From JBARCX01 sp049794535 (GTDB taxonomy: Bacteria; Pseudomonadota; Gammaproteobacteria; Xanthomonadales; Rhodanobacteraceae), in assembly GCA_049794535.1 (NCBI GenBank), contig JBARCX010000368.1, forward strand, positions 1 to 17,569: a stretch of DNA of 17,569 bases. The letters run 5' to 3'. The notes beneath the pieces were generated by a model. It was not told the DNA's origin, made no database searches, and saw nothing but the letters and a program-made list of their open reading frames with translations. Below, one piece after another: positions 1 to 8,419 of this stretch. The position numbers and the translations under genes are program-made. Position 1 is the stretch's first letter. The number at the start of each line of letters is the position of its first letter.

Positions 1-543
1 CTGGGCGAGTCGTTCGAGCGCATCGTTGCCACGGTCGAAGCGCTGCAACCCATCAACGGCCGTATGAATCGCCTCGGTGGCCTGCATGGCGCGCCATTAG
101 TCGTGATCGACTACGCACATACACCGGATGCACTGGAGCAGGCACTCAATGCATTACGTGCGCATTGTGCTGGTCGGCTGATCTGCGTATTTGGTTGTGG
201 CGGGGAGCGTGATGCCGGAAAACGGCCACAGATGGGTGCGATCGCCGAGCGGTTGGCTGATGTTGCGATCGTTACTGACGACAATCCGCGCGGTGAAGAT
301 GGTGATGTGATCGTGGCGCAGATCGTCGCCGGGCTGAGCCGGCCGCAAGCCGCGCTGGTCGAGCGCGATCGCTCCGCTGCGATTCACATGGCACTCGGCA
401 TGGCGCGAAAGGGCGACGTGGTGCTGATCGCTGGCAAAGGGCACGAGACGTATCAGGAAGGTGCTGCTGGCAAGCGGCCGTTCGATGATCTCGCGGTAGC
501 GCGTGACGCACTGGATCGGGCTGCTTCGGAGCGACGCGCATGA
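1..543 (+). CDS. murE: UDP-MurNAc-L-Ala-D-Glu:meso-DAP ligase MurE, 3' part
   Basis: This is the C-terminal 180 codons of MurE, open from base 1, so the start lies outside the window. MurE is a cytoplasmic ATP-dependent ligase that adds the third stem-peptide residue to UDP-MurNAc-dipeptide. The visible part holds the end of the central domain (DYAHTPDAL at visible residues 37-45) and the C-terminal Mur ligase domain. The DNPR motif at visible residues 94-97 is the family signature for meso-diaminopimelate rather than lysine, and GKGHE follows at 145-149. The stop overlaps the murF start as ATGA, implying translational coupling. An internal ATG at 64 is not the start, because homologous sequence continues upstream of it. 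Identification is secure; only the N-terminal portion is unseen. Confidence 0.96.
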   Translation: MGESFERIVATVEALQPINGRMNRLGGLHGAPLVVIDYAHTPDALEQALNALRAHCAGRLICVFGCGGERDAGKRPQMGAIAERLADVAIVTDDNPRGEDGDVIVAQIVAGLSRPQAALVERDRSAAIHMALGMARKGDVVLIAGKGHETYQEGAAGKRPFDDLAVARDALDRAASERRA

Positions 544-1907
544 TGCGACTAAGCGCTATCGCCATGTGGACAAGCGGTCGCCTGTTGGGTGCGGATGTCG
601 ATGTGACCGGCGTCGCTATTGATACGCGCAAGCTTGCGTCGGGCAACTTGTTCGCGGCCTTCAAAGGCGAACATGTGGACGGCCACGACTATCTTGCCCA
701 GGCGATCGCACGTGGTGCTTCGGCAGCGCTGGTCGAGCGCAAGGTCGATATCGATCTGTCACAAGTCGTCGTGGACAACGTCGAGCTGGCGCTGGGTGAT
801 TTGGCTAGCGCGGTACGTGCGCAATGCAGTGCGCGTGTCATCGGTATTACCGGTTCCAACGGCAAGACCACCGTGAAGATGCTGACGGCATCGATCCTTT
901 CACTTCACGGCCGTACGCACGTCAATGCTGGCAGCTACAACAATGAAATCGGCTTGCCGCTGACGTTGTTGTCGATGCCAGCAGATACCGAATATGCGGT
1001 GTTGGAAATGGGTGCGGGCAAGTTGGGTGATATCGCCTACCTCGCTGCCATCGCACGGCCCGATATCGGCCTCGTCAATATCATCGCGCCCGCGCATCTT
1101 GAGCGAATGGGTAGCGTGGAAGGCGTCGCCGAGACCAAGGGGGCGTTGTATCAAGCGTTGCCCGCCGACGGCGTGGCGATCATCAATGCGGACGATGCAT
1201 TTGCCAGTTTCTTCGACGGCTTGGCGGGCTCGCGTCGCGTGTTGCGCTTTGGGTTGAATCACAAGGCGGATGTCGGTGCCGACATCATCCAGCAGCGCGT
1301 GGACGGTTCGCACTTCGTGTTGAGCACGCCGGTAGGCGACGCCGAAGTGAGGCTTCCCCTGCCTGGGCGACACAACGTAGCCAATGCACTGGCGGCAGCC
1401 ACGATAGCGTTGGCGCTCGACGTACCGCTGTCGACGATCGTCACTGGGCTTGAGCAAGCCGCTGCTGTTACGGGTCGACTCAAGCGTGAAGCCATGGCCG
1501 GTGATTGGACGCTGATTGACGACAGCTACAACGCCAATCCCAGTTCGATGTCCGCCGCCATCGATACGCTTGTACTGGCGTCGGGCGAGCGTTGGCTGGT
1601 GCTGGGCGATATGGCGGAGCTCGGTGCAGATGCCCGTGCGCTGCATGCGGATGTCGGTGCGCATGCACGTGAACGCGGTATCGAGCACTTGTATGCGGTG
1701 GGCTCATTGGGCACGGCCACGGTCGAGGCATTTGGCACGTCGGGCGAACATTTCGAGGACAAGGCCGCGCTGATAGCTGCCCTGGAGTCACGCTTGCACA
1801 GCGGCGTGACGTGTTTGATCAAAGGCTCGCACTCCGCGGGTATGGAAGAGGTGGTTGCCGCATTGCGAAATCGTAAGCAAGGGGAGGGCACCTCCGATGC
1901 TGCTTGA
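540..1907 (+). CDS. murF: UDP-MurNAc-tripeptide:D-Ala-D-Ala ligase MurF
   Basis: MurF attaches the D-Ala-D-Ala dipeptide to UDP-MurNAc-tripeptide, the last cytoplasmic step of the peptidoglycan precursor pathway. The 455 residues match the usual length (about 452 in E. coli). Three Mur ligase domains are visible: an N-terminal UDP-binding part with DTRKLASGNLF near residues 28-38, a P-loop GITGSNGKTT at 102-111, and a C-terminal domain beginning around VTGRLKRE, with DDSYNANPSSM shortly after. The start ATG at 540 overlaps the murE stop (ATGA), and GGAG at 528-531 is a reasonable ribosome site. A second ATG follows at once at 543, so the true start could be one codon later. The 3' end overlaps mraY by 11 bases. 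The dipeptide substrate comes from Ddl, encoded five genes downstream. Confidence 0.97.
   Translation: MMRLSAIAMWTSGRLLGADVDVTGVAIDTRKLASGNLFAAFKGEHVDGHDYLAQAIARGASAALVERKVDIDLSQVVVDNVELALGDLASAVRAQCSARVIGITGSNGKTTVKMLTASILSLHGRTHVNAGSYNNEIGLPLTLLSMPADTEYAVLEMGAGKLGDIAYLAAIARPDIGLVNIIAPAHLERMGSVEGVAETKGALYQALPADGVAIINADDAFASFFDGLAGSRRVLRFGLNHKADVGADIIQQRVDGSHFVLSTPVGDAEVRLPLPGRHNVANALAAATIALALDVPLSTIVTGLEQAAAVTGRLKREAMAGDWTLIDDSYNANPSSMSAAIDTLVLASGERWLVLGDMAELGADARALHADVGAHARERGIEHLYAVGSLGTATVEAFGTSGEHFEDKAALIAALESRLHSGVTCLIKGSHSAGMEEVVAALRNRKQGEGTSDAA
1883..1887 (+). promoter_or_regulatory. Ribosome binding site that sets the mraY start
   Basis: A GGAGG core inside GGGGAGGG lies 9 bases before the ATG at 1897, within the 3' end of murF. 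It selects that ATG over the longer in-frame extension starting at 1855, whose extra residues look unlike any MraY. Confidence 0.75.
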
Positions 1908-2979
1908 ATTGGCTGACTGGATGGCACGGCACTTCACCGCGCTGCATCTGTTTCAGTACATCACTTTCCGCACCATCATGGCGGCGCTCACAGCGCTGTC
2001 GATGTCGCTGCTGCTCGGCCCGTTGCTTATCCGCAGGCTGGCAGCGATGAAAGCGGGCCAGGTGGTGCGTAAGGATGGTCCGCAGACGCATCTGTCGAAG
2101 GCGGGTACGCCGACGATGGGTGGCGTGATGATCCTGTTGTCGGTGGCGGTGTCGACCCTGCTGTGGGCTGATCTGCAAAATCGTTATGTGTGGGTCGTAC
2201 TGGCTGTGCTGATGTGCTTCGGCGCGATCGGTTTCTATGACGATTACCGCAAGCTGGTATTGAAGGACAGTCGCGGCCTCGCATCGCGCTGGAAGTATTT
2301 CTGGCAATCGGTGTTTGGACTTGGTGCGGCGGTGTTCCTGTACCACGCGGCCATCGTGCCAGCAGAGACCGCACTGTACGTGCCGCTGTTCAAGCACGTA
2401 GCACTGCCGCTGGGGTTGCTCTTCGTGGTGGTCGCCTACCTGATGATCGTGGGCTTCTCCAACGCGGTAAACCTTACCGATGGGCTGGATGGCCTGGCGA
2501 TCATGCCGACCGTACTGGTTTCCGGCGCGCTCGGTGTGTTCGCGTATCTAGCCGGTAACAAGGTGTTTTCCGAATACCTCGGTATCCCTTCGATTCCAGG
2601 CGCCGGTGAGCTCGCGGTGTTCTGCGGTGCGCTGGCTGGTTCAGGACTCGGCTTCTTGTGGTTCAACACCTACCCGGCACAAGTGTTCATGGGTGATGTT
2701 GGCGCACTCGCAATTGGCGCGGCGCTCGCGGTGATTGCGGTGATCGTGCGACAGGAGATCGTGCTGCTGATCATGGGCGGCGTGTTCGTGATGGAGACGG
2801 TCTCGGTGATGTTGCAGGTGGCCAGCTTCAAGCTCACCGGCAAGCGCATCTTCCGTATGGCACCGATCCATCATCACTTTGAGTTGAAGGGTTGGCCCGA
2901 GCCGCGGGTGATCGTGCGTTTCTGGATCATCAGCGTCGTGCTGGTGTTGATCGGCCTTGCCACGTTGAAGGTGCGCTAA
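1897..2979 (+). CDS. mraY: Phospho-MurNAc-pentapeptide translocase MraY
   Basis: MraY is an integral membrane enzyme that transfers phospho-MurNAc-pentapeptide from UDP to undecaprenyl phosphate, giving lipid I. With the start at 1897 the protein is 360 residues, the same as E. coli MraY. Hydrophobic segments run along the whole length, as expected for about ten membrane spans. Signature elements are visible: KAGTPTMGG at 68-76, the aspartate pair in FYDDYRKL (D115, D116), NLTDGLDGLA, GDVGALA carrying a further catalytic aspartate, and the histidine motif PIHHHFELKGW near the C-terminus. The stop and the next start share one base (TAATG), so ftsW is probably translated by re-initiation. In E. 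coli murD lies between mraY and ftsW; here nothing does. Confidence 0.97.
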   Translation: MLLELADWMARHFTALHLFQYITFRTIMAALTALSMSLLLGPLLIRRLAAMKAGQVVRKDGPQTHLSKAGTPTMGGVMILLSVAVSTLLWADLQNRYVWVVLAVLMCFGAIGFYDDYRKLVLKDSRGLASRWKYFWQSVFGLGAAVFLYHAAIVPAETALYVPLFKHVALPLGLLFVVVAYLMIVGFSNAVNLTDGLDGLAIMPTVLVSGALGVFAYLAGNKVFSEYLGIPSIPGAGELAVFCGALAGSGLGFLWFNTYPAQVFMGDVGALAIGAALAVIAVIVRQEIVLLIMGGVFVMETVSVMLQVASFKLTGKRIFRMAPIHHHFELKGWPEPRVIVRFWIISVVLVLIGLATLKVR

Positions 2980-4217
2980 TGCAGATCTTCGACTCCACCC
3001 AGGCGAAACGGCGGCAAGGGCCGCGCGGCAAGTTCGATCCGTTGCTGCTGGCGGCATTGATTGCCTTGGCCAGCGTTGGCGTGATCATGGTGGCGTCGAG
3101 CTCGATCGCGGTGGCTGATAGTCAGCACATCGGCGAATTCTATTTCCTGAAAAAGCACTTGGTCTTTCTCACCCTGGGCATCGTGGCCGCTGGTGTGGCG
3201 ATGCGCACCGAGCTGAAGTTGCTGGAGAAGCATGCGTTCCTGCTGATCCTTGTAGCTTTCATCATGTTGCTGGCAGTGTTCGTGCCTCACCTTGGCATGC
3301 GCCTCAATGGTGCGCGGCGCTGGTTGAATCTGATTGTCACCACCTTTCAGCCGGTGGAGGCAGTGAAGCTGATTTTGGTGGTGTATGTCGCCAGTTACCT
3401 GGTACGCCATCGCGAGAGCATCGAGACCCGTTTTATCGGTCTGATCAAACCACTCATCGTGGCTGGTGGCATCGTTGGCTTGCTTTTGCTGCAGCCGGAC
3501 TTTGGCTCGGCGATGCTGGTGATCACGGTGACCATTGCGATGGTCTGGCTGGGCGGCGCACGGCCGCTCTTCCTCTGCCTGATGGGGTTGCCGTTGATGC
3601 CGTTGCTGGCGGTTGCAGCGACCAGCGAAAGCTACCGCATGAAGCGACTGACCACCTTCCTTCATCCCTGGGAGCATCCTTTCGATGATGGTTTCCAGCT
3701 GACACAGTCGCTGATGGCGATTGGCCGAGGCGAGTGGACCGGCGTGGGGCTGGGTTCGAGCGTGCTCAAGCTGTCCTATCTGCCCGAAGCGCATACCGAC
3801 TTTATCTTTGCGGTGATCGGCGAGGAACTAGGCCTGACCGGCATCGTGCTGGTGATGGGCTTGTTCGCGCTTGCCGTAGGGCGCGGTTTGCATCTCGGTT
3901 TGAAGGGCGTGGAAATTGGGCAGCGCTTTGCCGGCTACGTGACGTTCGGTATCTCGTTGATGATCGGCTTGCAGACGATAGTGTCGGTCGGCGTGAATCT
4001 CGGGGCGCTGCCGACCAAAGGCCTGACTCTGCCGCTGATCAGCTATGGCGGTTCATCCATGGTGCTGACCTGCGCGATGGCTGGTGTGCTGCTACGTGCG
4101 ACTTATGAGATCAATCGCGCCCTCGATGCGCGGCAGATGGCGACGCGGATGCCTGCGTTGGCTGTGCCGGATGCAAATGCCGCAGCGGAACGCGAGCGTG
4201 AGGCGGTGGCCGCATGA
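2979..4217 (+). CDS. ftsW: Septal peptidoglycan glycosyltransferase FtsW (SEDS family)
   Basis: FtsW is the SEDS-family membrane enzyme that polymerises lipid II at the division septum with its partner class B PBP (FtsI). The chosen start at 2979 gives 412 residues (414 in E. coli). It is preceded by GAAGG at 2967-2971, seven bases upstream. A longer in-frame reading from 2892 overlaps mraY and adds 29 unlikely residues, so it was not used. About ten hydrophobic spans are visible. Diagnostic stretches include GARRWLN after the third to fourth span, QPDFGSAML, and YLPEAHTDFIFAVIGEELG, the extracytoplasmic loop with the conserved essential aspartate. The C-terminal signature is LPTKGLTLPLISYGGSS. 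The cytoplasmic tail is alanine- and charge-rich. The stop overlaps the murG start as ATGA. Confidence 0.97.
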   Translation: MQIFDSTQAKRRQGPRGKFDPLLLAALIALASVGVIMVASSSIAVADSQHIGEFYFLKKHLVFLTLGIVAAGVAMRTELKLLEKHAFLLILVAFIMLLAVFVPHLGMRLNGARRWLNLIVTTFQPVEAVKLILVVYVASYLVRHRESIETRFIGLIKPLIVAGGIVGLLLLQPDFGSAMLVITVTIAMVWLGGARPLFLCLMGLPLMPLLAVAATSESYRMKRLTTFLHPWEHPFDDGFQLTQSLMAIGRGEWTGVGLGSSVLKLSYLPEAHTDFIFAVIGEELGLTGIVLVMGLFALAVGRGLHLGLKGVEIGQRFAGYVTFGISLMIGLQTIVSVGVNLGALPTKGLTLPLISYGGSSMVLTCAMAGVLLRATYEINRALDARQMATRMPALAVPDANAAAEREREAVAA

Positions 4218-5302
4218 CGGTGTCAGCCTCCATGTCGACAGCACCCGTGCTGATCATGGCCGGTGGCACCGGTGGCCATATTTTCCCCGGCTTGGCGGTC
4301 GCCGAAGTGCTGCGCGCGCAAGGCGTGCCGGTAGTCTGGCTAGGCGCGGTTGGGGGCATGGAAACAAAAGTGGTGCCGGCGCATGGCATCGAGTTGCACA
4401 CCATTGCTGTCGGCGGCTTGCGTGGCAAAGGTCTGAAGACACGTTTGATGGCGCCACTCATGTTGGCTCGCGCACTGCTGGCCTCACTGGTGGTGCTGCG
4501 CAAGTTGAAGCCGCGCAGCGTGCTGTCGATGGGTGGCTACGTGGCGGGTCCCGGTGGCGTCGCTGCGCGATTCACGGGTTGTCCGCTGCTCGTGCACGAG
4601 CAAAATCGTGTTGCCGGTCTCACCAATCGCAAGCTTGCCGGCTTCGCCCGTCGCGTACTTGCCGGTTTTGCTGATGCCTTGCCGAATGCCGAGTGGGTAG
4701 GTAATCCGGTGCGTGCAGCGATTGCTACGTTGTCGCCGCCCGCTCAACGCATGAGTGATCGCACAGGTAAACCGCGACTGCTGGTACTCGGTGGCAGCCT
4801 GGGTGCGCGTGCATTGAACCTGGCACTGCCGCAGGCGCTGTCGCAACTATCGCCGGAGAAGCGTCCCGAAGTGCTGCACCAATGCGGCAATCGCGGCCTC
4901 GATGAAGCGCGCGATGCCTATGCAAAGGCCGGTGTCGATGCGCAGGTGGTGCCGTTTATCGAAGATATGGCCGGCACCTATGCCTGGGCCGATCTCGCGG
5001 TGTGCCGTGCAGGCGCCTTGACGCTGGCCGAACTCACCGCGGCCGGGCTTGGTTCCGTACTGGTGCCTTTCCCTTATGCGGTGGATGACCACCAAACCCG
5101 TAATGCCGAGGCGTTGGTGGCCATCGGCGCGGCCGAATTGATTCAGGAGCGTGAGCTGGATACGCAACAACTGGCGCAGCGCCTCGACGCGTTGCTTGAA
5201 AACCGTGCTCGTTTGCTGGCGATGGCTGAGGCTGCGCGCACGCTGGCCAAACCCGATGCGGCTGAAGTGATTGCTCGTGCCTGTGTGGAGGTGGCTGCAT
5301 GA
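4214..5302 (+). CDS. murG: Lipid II synthase MurG (UDP-GlcNAc transferase)
   Basis: MurG is a peripheral, cytoplasmic-face GT-B glycosyltransferase that adds GlcNAc to lipid I to make lipid II. The 362 residues (355 in E. coli) show the first glycine-rich loop GGTGGHIFPG at 17-26, the membrane-side second loop around SMGGYVAGPGG, the HEQN motif, and the C-terminal nucleotide-sugar site with GGSLGARALN, CRAGALTLAELTAAGL and DDHQTRNA. The ATG at 4214 overlaps the ftsW stop. A second methionine seven codons in is possible but less favoured, because the overlap pattern recurs through the operon. The gene sits between the lipid II polymerase FtsW and the first ligase MurC. Confidence 0.97.
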   Translation: MTVSASMSTAPVLIMAGGTGGHIFPGLAVAEVLRAQGVPVVWLGAVGGMETKVVPAHGIELHTIAVGGLRGKGLKTRLMAPLMLARALLASLVVLRKLKPRSVLSMGGYVAGPGGVAARFTGCPLLVHEQNRVAGLTNRKLAGFARRVLAGFADALPNAEWVGNPVRAAIATLSPPAQRMSDRTGKPRLLVLGGSLGARALNLALPQALSQLSPEKRPEVLHQCGNRGLDEARDAYAKAGVDAQVVPFIEDMAGTYAWADLAVCRAGALTLAELTAAGLGSVLVPFPYAVDDHQTRNAEALVAIGAAELIQERELDTQQLAQRLDALLENRARLLAMAEAARTLAKPDAAEVIARACVEVAA

Positions 5303-6738
5303 CGCCGCGTCGCCTGCTCGCGCACGAAGACTTGATGACCACCTATCGCCGTGTGCATTTCATCGGCATTGGTGGTGTTGGCATGAGTGGCATTGCCGAG
5401 GTGTTGCATAACCTCGGGTATGCCGTCTCAGGGTCCGATCGTGCGAATTCATTGACCGCCCAGCGGCTGGCGCAGCTTGGCATCGTTGTGCACGTAGGCC
5501 ATGTGGCCGAGCACGTCGGCGATGCTGACGTCGTGGTGACCTCCAGCGCTATCCATCAGGACAACCCCGAGCTGGTTGCCGCGCGCGCTGCGCGCATCCC
5601 GGTGATTCCGCGTGCGGAGATGCTGGGCGAGCTGATGCGTTTCCGCCGCGGTATCGCGATCGCTGGCACGCATGGCAAAACCACCACAACCAGCCTGGTC
5701 GCCAGTGTGTTGGCCGAGGCCAATTACGACCCAACGTTTGTGATCGGTGGCCAGCTCAACGCAGCCGGCGCGAACGCGCGGCTGGGCACGGGCCAGTATC
5801 TGGTGGCTGAGGCAGATGAGTCGGATGGCTCGTTCCTGCTGTTGTCGCCGGTGATCGCGGCCGTCACCAATATTGATGCGGATCACCTTGAGAACTACCA
5901 GGGTGATTTCGCGCTAGTGAAGAAGGCTTTTGCCGATTTCCTGCACCGACTGCCGTTCTACGGCTTGGCTGTGCTGTGCGTGGATGATGCGGAAGTCGCT
6001 GAGTTGGCGAAAACCACCACGCGTCGCGTCATGACTTACGGCATCAAGACGCAGGATGCCGACGTGCGCGCAGTGAATCTCACGCAGCACGGCTTCGAGA
6101 TGCACTTTGACCTGCTGCTGCCAGGTCGTGCCGAAGCACTGCCGGTGACGCTGAATTTGCCCGGCGAACACAACGTACTGAATGCGCTCGCTGCCGCCAG
6201 CATTGGCTGGCAGCTAGGCGTGGAGGCTGAAGCGATCGCCCACGCGTTGGCGAACTTCCAGGGCGTCGGCCGGCGTTTCCACAGTCGTGGTGAGATCGCA
6301 TTGGATAAGGGCTCGGCACTGCTGATCGATGACTATGGGCATCATCCGCGTGAGCTTGCGGCTGTGTTTGCTGCCTGTCGCGGTGGCTGGCCAGAACGTC
6401 GTCTGGTGGTGGGTTTTCAGCCGCACCGCTATAGCCGTACGCGTGACTTGTTAGACGACTTTGCCAACGTGCTGGCCGAGGCCGATGTGTTGGTCTTGAC
6501 CGATGTCTACCCGGCTGGCGAAGCGCCGATTGCTGGCGCTGATGGTCGTGCGCTGGCACGCGCCGTGCGCGCACGCGGCAAGGTCGATCCCGTACTGGTT
6601 GAGCATCCGCGTGATCTGAAAGAAACGCTGCCTGCATTGCTGCATGACGGCGATCTATTGCTGCTGCTGGGTGCTGGCGATATCGGTTCGGCGGCGGTGG
6701 AGCTGGCGCAAGTTGGCAATCTGAGGACAAGCAAGTGA
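5299..6738 (+). CDS. murC: UDP-N-acetylmuramate:L-alanine ligase MurC
   Basis: MurC adds L-alanine to UDP-MurNAc, the first stem-peptide residue, in the cytoplasm using ATP. The protein is 479 residues (491 in E. coli). Visible motifs are the dinucleotide-like FIGIGGVGMSG at 21-31, SGSDRA near 44-49, the P-loop GTHGKTTT at 123-130, EADESDGSFL, and the C-terminal DDYGHHPRE. The start at 5299 forms ATGA with the murG stop and has a strong GGAGG at 5287-5291, seven bases upstream. An alternative ATG at 5335, twelve codons later, is closer to the conserved fold but lacks such a site. The gene is intact and shows no odd composition. Confidence 0.97.
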   Translation: MTPRRLLAHEDLMTTYRRVHFIGIGGVGMSGIAEVLHNLGYAVSGSDRANSLTAQRLAQLGIVVHVGHVAEHVGDADVVVTSSAIHQDNPELVAARAARIPVIPRAEMLGELMRFRRGIAIAGTHGKTTTTSLVASVLAEANYDPTFVIGGQLNAAGANARLGTGQYLVAEADESDGSFLLLSPVIAAVTNIDADHLENYQGDFALVKKAFADFLHRLPFYGLAVLCVDDAEVAELAKTTTRRVMTYGIKTQDADVRAVNLTQHGFEMHFDLLLPGRAEALPVTLNLPGEHNVLNALAAASIGWQLGVEAEAIAHALANFQGVGRRFHSRGEIALDKGSALLIDDYGHHPRELAAVFAACRGGWPERRLVVGFQPHRYSRTRDLLDDFANVLAEADVLVLTDVYPAGEAPIAGADGRALARAVRARGKVDPVLVEHPRDLKETLPALLHDGDLLLLLGAGDIGSAAVELAQVGNLRTSK

Positions 6739-7685
6739 GTAAGACGATTACCGATCCCGCACAGTTTGGCCGCGTCGCCGTCGTCATGGGCGGAAGTTCG
6801 GCGGAGCGCGAGGTATCGCTCAATTCTGGGCGGGGCGTGCTGGCGGCGCTCAAGGCGCGCGGCGTGGACGCGCATGCCATCGACGGGATTCCAGCGCTAT
6901 TGGACGCGGTGCGTGCGGGCCACTTCGCTCGTGTGTTCAACATCCTGCACGGTGGCGGCGGCGAGAACGGTGAGCTGCAAGGTGCGCTCCAGTCGTTGCG
7001 CATTCCCTTCACCGGTTCGGGCGTGCTTGGTTCGGCACTGTCGCTGGACAAGATCCGTGCAAAGCAGGTGTGGCAGTCGCTGGGTCTGCCGACACCGCGC
7101 TTCAAAGCACTGCCGCGCGGCGCCGATGTGCATGCTGCCGCACGTGAGATTGGCTTTCCGCTGATTGTGAAGCCGGCCTGGGAAGGTTCCAGTGTGGGTG
7201 TTACCCGCGTGTTCGACGAGAAGGATCTCGACGCCGCTGTAGAGCTGGCCCAGCGCTATCCCGGCGACATGCTCATGGAAACCCTGGTCGAGGGTGATGC
7301 CACTGAAGGTGGTGAGTTCACGGTAGGCATTCTTGGGCGGGAGGTATTGCCGACGATCAAGATCGTGCCCAAGGGTGAGTACTACGACTACAACGCCAAG
7401 TACATCGCCGAGGATACGCAGTACATCTGCCCCGGGCTGACGGGTGACGCCGAACAAGAGATGCGCCAGCTCGCGCTCGTGGCGTTCGATGCCCTGGCTT
7501 GCGGCGGCTGGGGTCGTGTAGACGTCATGCGCGATCGGCATGGCAAGAACTGGCTGCTGGAAGTGAATACCGCGCCGGGTATGACCTCGCACTCCTTGGT
7601 TCCAAAAGCCGCAGCGATGTCGGGTATTGATTACGAGGCACTGTGCTGGCGCGTGCTTGAGACGAGCTTCGGGGAGGGCGCGTGA
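6735..7685 (+). CDS. ddl: D-alanine:D-alanine ligase (DdlB type)
   Basis: This ATP-grasp enzyme joins two D-alanines to supply the dipeptide used by MurF. The 316 residues (306 in E. coli DdlB) show GGSSAEREVSLNSG at 19-32, the ATP-grasp lysine region VKPAWEGSSVGV, EGGEFTVGILG, YYDYNAKYIAEDTQY (the omega-loop that closes over the substrate), and the metal and product loop NTAPGMTSHSLVP. The start is GTG at 6735, overlapping the murC stop as GTGA, with GAGGA at 6723-6727 seven bases upstream. Its place between murC and ftsQ is the same as ddlB in E. coli. The residues visible are those of a D-Ala-D-Ala enzyme, with no sign of a D-lactate or D-serine variant. Confidence 0.96.
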   Translation: MSKTITDPAQFGRVAVVMGGSSAEREVSLNSGRGVLAALKARGVDAHAIDGIPALLDAVRAGHFARVFNILHGGGGENGELQGALQSLRIPFTGSGVLGSALSLDKIRAKQVWQSLGLPTPRFKALPRGADVHAAAREIGFPLIVKPAWEGSSVGVTRVFDEKDLDAAVELAQRYPGDMLMETLVEGDATEGGEFTVGILGREVLPTIKIVPKGEYYDYNAKYIAEDTQYICPGLTGDAEQEMRQLALVAFDALACGGWGRVDVMRDRHGKNWLLEVNTAPGMTSHSLVPKAAAMSGIDYEALCWRVLETSFGEGA

Positions 7686-8419
7686 GGGGAACCGTTCGCC
7701 TCGTTGCCTGGTGTCTAGCCATTGCGCTGGTGGCGCTGCCGATCGTTGGCGTGCTGCGCGGATGGTTTGCGGCCGATCGTTGGCCGGTGACCGAGCTGAC
7801 AGTGCAGGCTGAGTTCAAGCATGTGAGCGCGGACGATATCCGCGCGGCCGTGCAGCCGCGCCTGGGTAAAGGGTTCTTCGCGCTGAATCTGGATGCGGTG
7901 CAAAAGGCGGTTGCTGCGTTGCCGTGGGTGGAGTCAGTGGAAGCGAGTAAGCGCTGGCCCGATACCTTGCTGTTGCGGGTTTACGAACGCCAACCGTTTG
8001 CGCGCTGGAATGACAAACAGTTGATCAGCCGCCAAGGCAAAATATTCGATGCGCCGAACTCTGCGATCGACGCCAAGCTACCTGATCTGCAGGGCCCGGA
8101 TGCACGACTCGCCGAAGTGGTGAGCTTTTACGCTGATGCGCAAAAGGCATTCACCGGCACACATTTGAATATCACCGGTGTTGCGTTGACCGAACGCGGC
8201 AGCTGGAGCCTCACCACGGACACCGGCGCACAGATCGTGATTGGCGATCGCAATCAGGCTGGGCGACGGTTGCGCCGATTCCTCGACGTTTATTCGCAGG
8301 TCACCGCTGGTCACAGCGACAGCTTCGTTTACGCCGATCTTCGTTACACCAACGGCTTTGCCGTGAAGTGGCCGCAGCCAGCGGTCAATGTCCCTGCTGG
8401 AGGCACGCCCCGCACATGA
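7682..8419 (+). CDS. ftsQ: Cell division protein FtsQ
   Basis: FtsQ is a bitopic inner-membrane protein linking early cytoplasmic divisome parts to later periplasmic ones through FtsB and FtsL. The protein has 245 residues, somewhat shorter than the 276 of E. coli. It has a short basic N-terminus, one membrane span at about residues 5-29, a POTRA domain at about 36-105 (starting VTELTVQ and including the LPWVESVEASKRWPDTLLLRV strand region), and a beta domain that includes GSWSLTTDTGAQIVIG. The start is GTG at 7682, giving GTGA with the ddl stop, with GGAGG at 7673-7677 just four bases away. Position between ddl and ftsA supports the call. The last residues are proline- and glycine-rich and overlap the ftsA start. 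Confidence 0.94.
   Translation: MRGTVRLVAWCLAIALVALPIVGVLRGWFAADRWPVTELTVQAEFKHVSADDIRAAVQPRLGKGFFALNLDAVQKAVAALPWVESVEASKRWPDTLLLRVYERQPFARWNDKQLISRQGKIFDAPNSAIDAKLPDLQGPDARLAEVVSFYADAQKAFTGTHLNITGVALTERGSWSLTTDTGAQIVIGDRNQAGRRLRRFLDVYSQVTAGHSDSFVYADLRYTNGFAVKWPQPAVNVPAGGTPRT

Noticed and set aside
900..1688. Long minus-strand open frames inside murF, ftsW, ftsZ and secA
   Set aside because: They are antisense shadows typical of GC-rich coding DNA, with histidine/arginine-rich translations and no starts or family resemblance.
2892..2978. N-terminal extension of FtsW by 29 residues
   Set aside because: It lies wholly inside the mraY 3' end in another frame; the ATG at 2979 has a proper GAAGG site and gives the family length.
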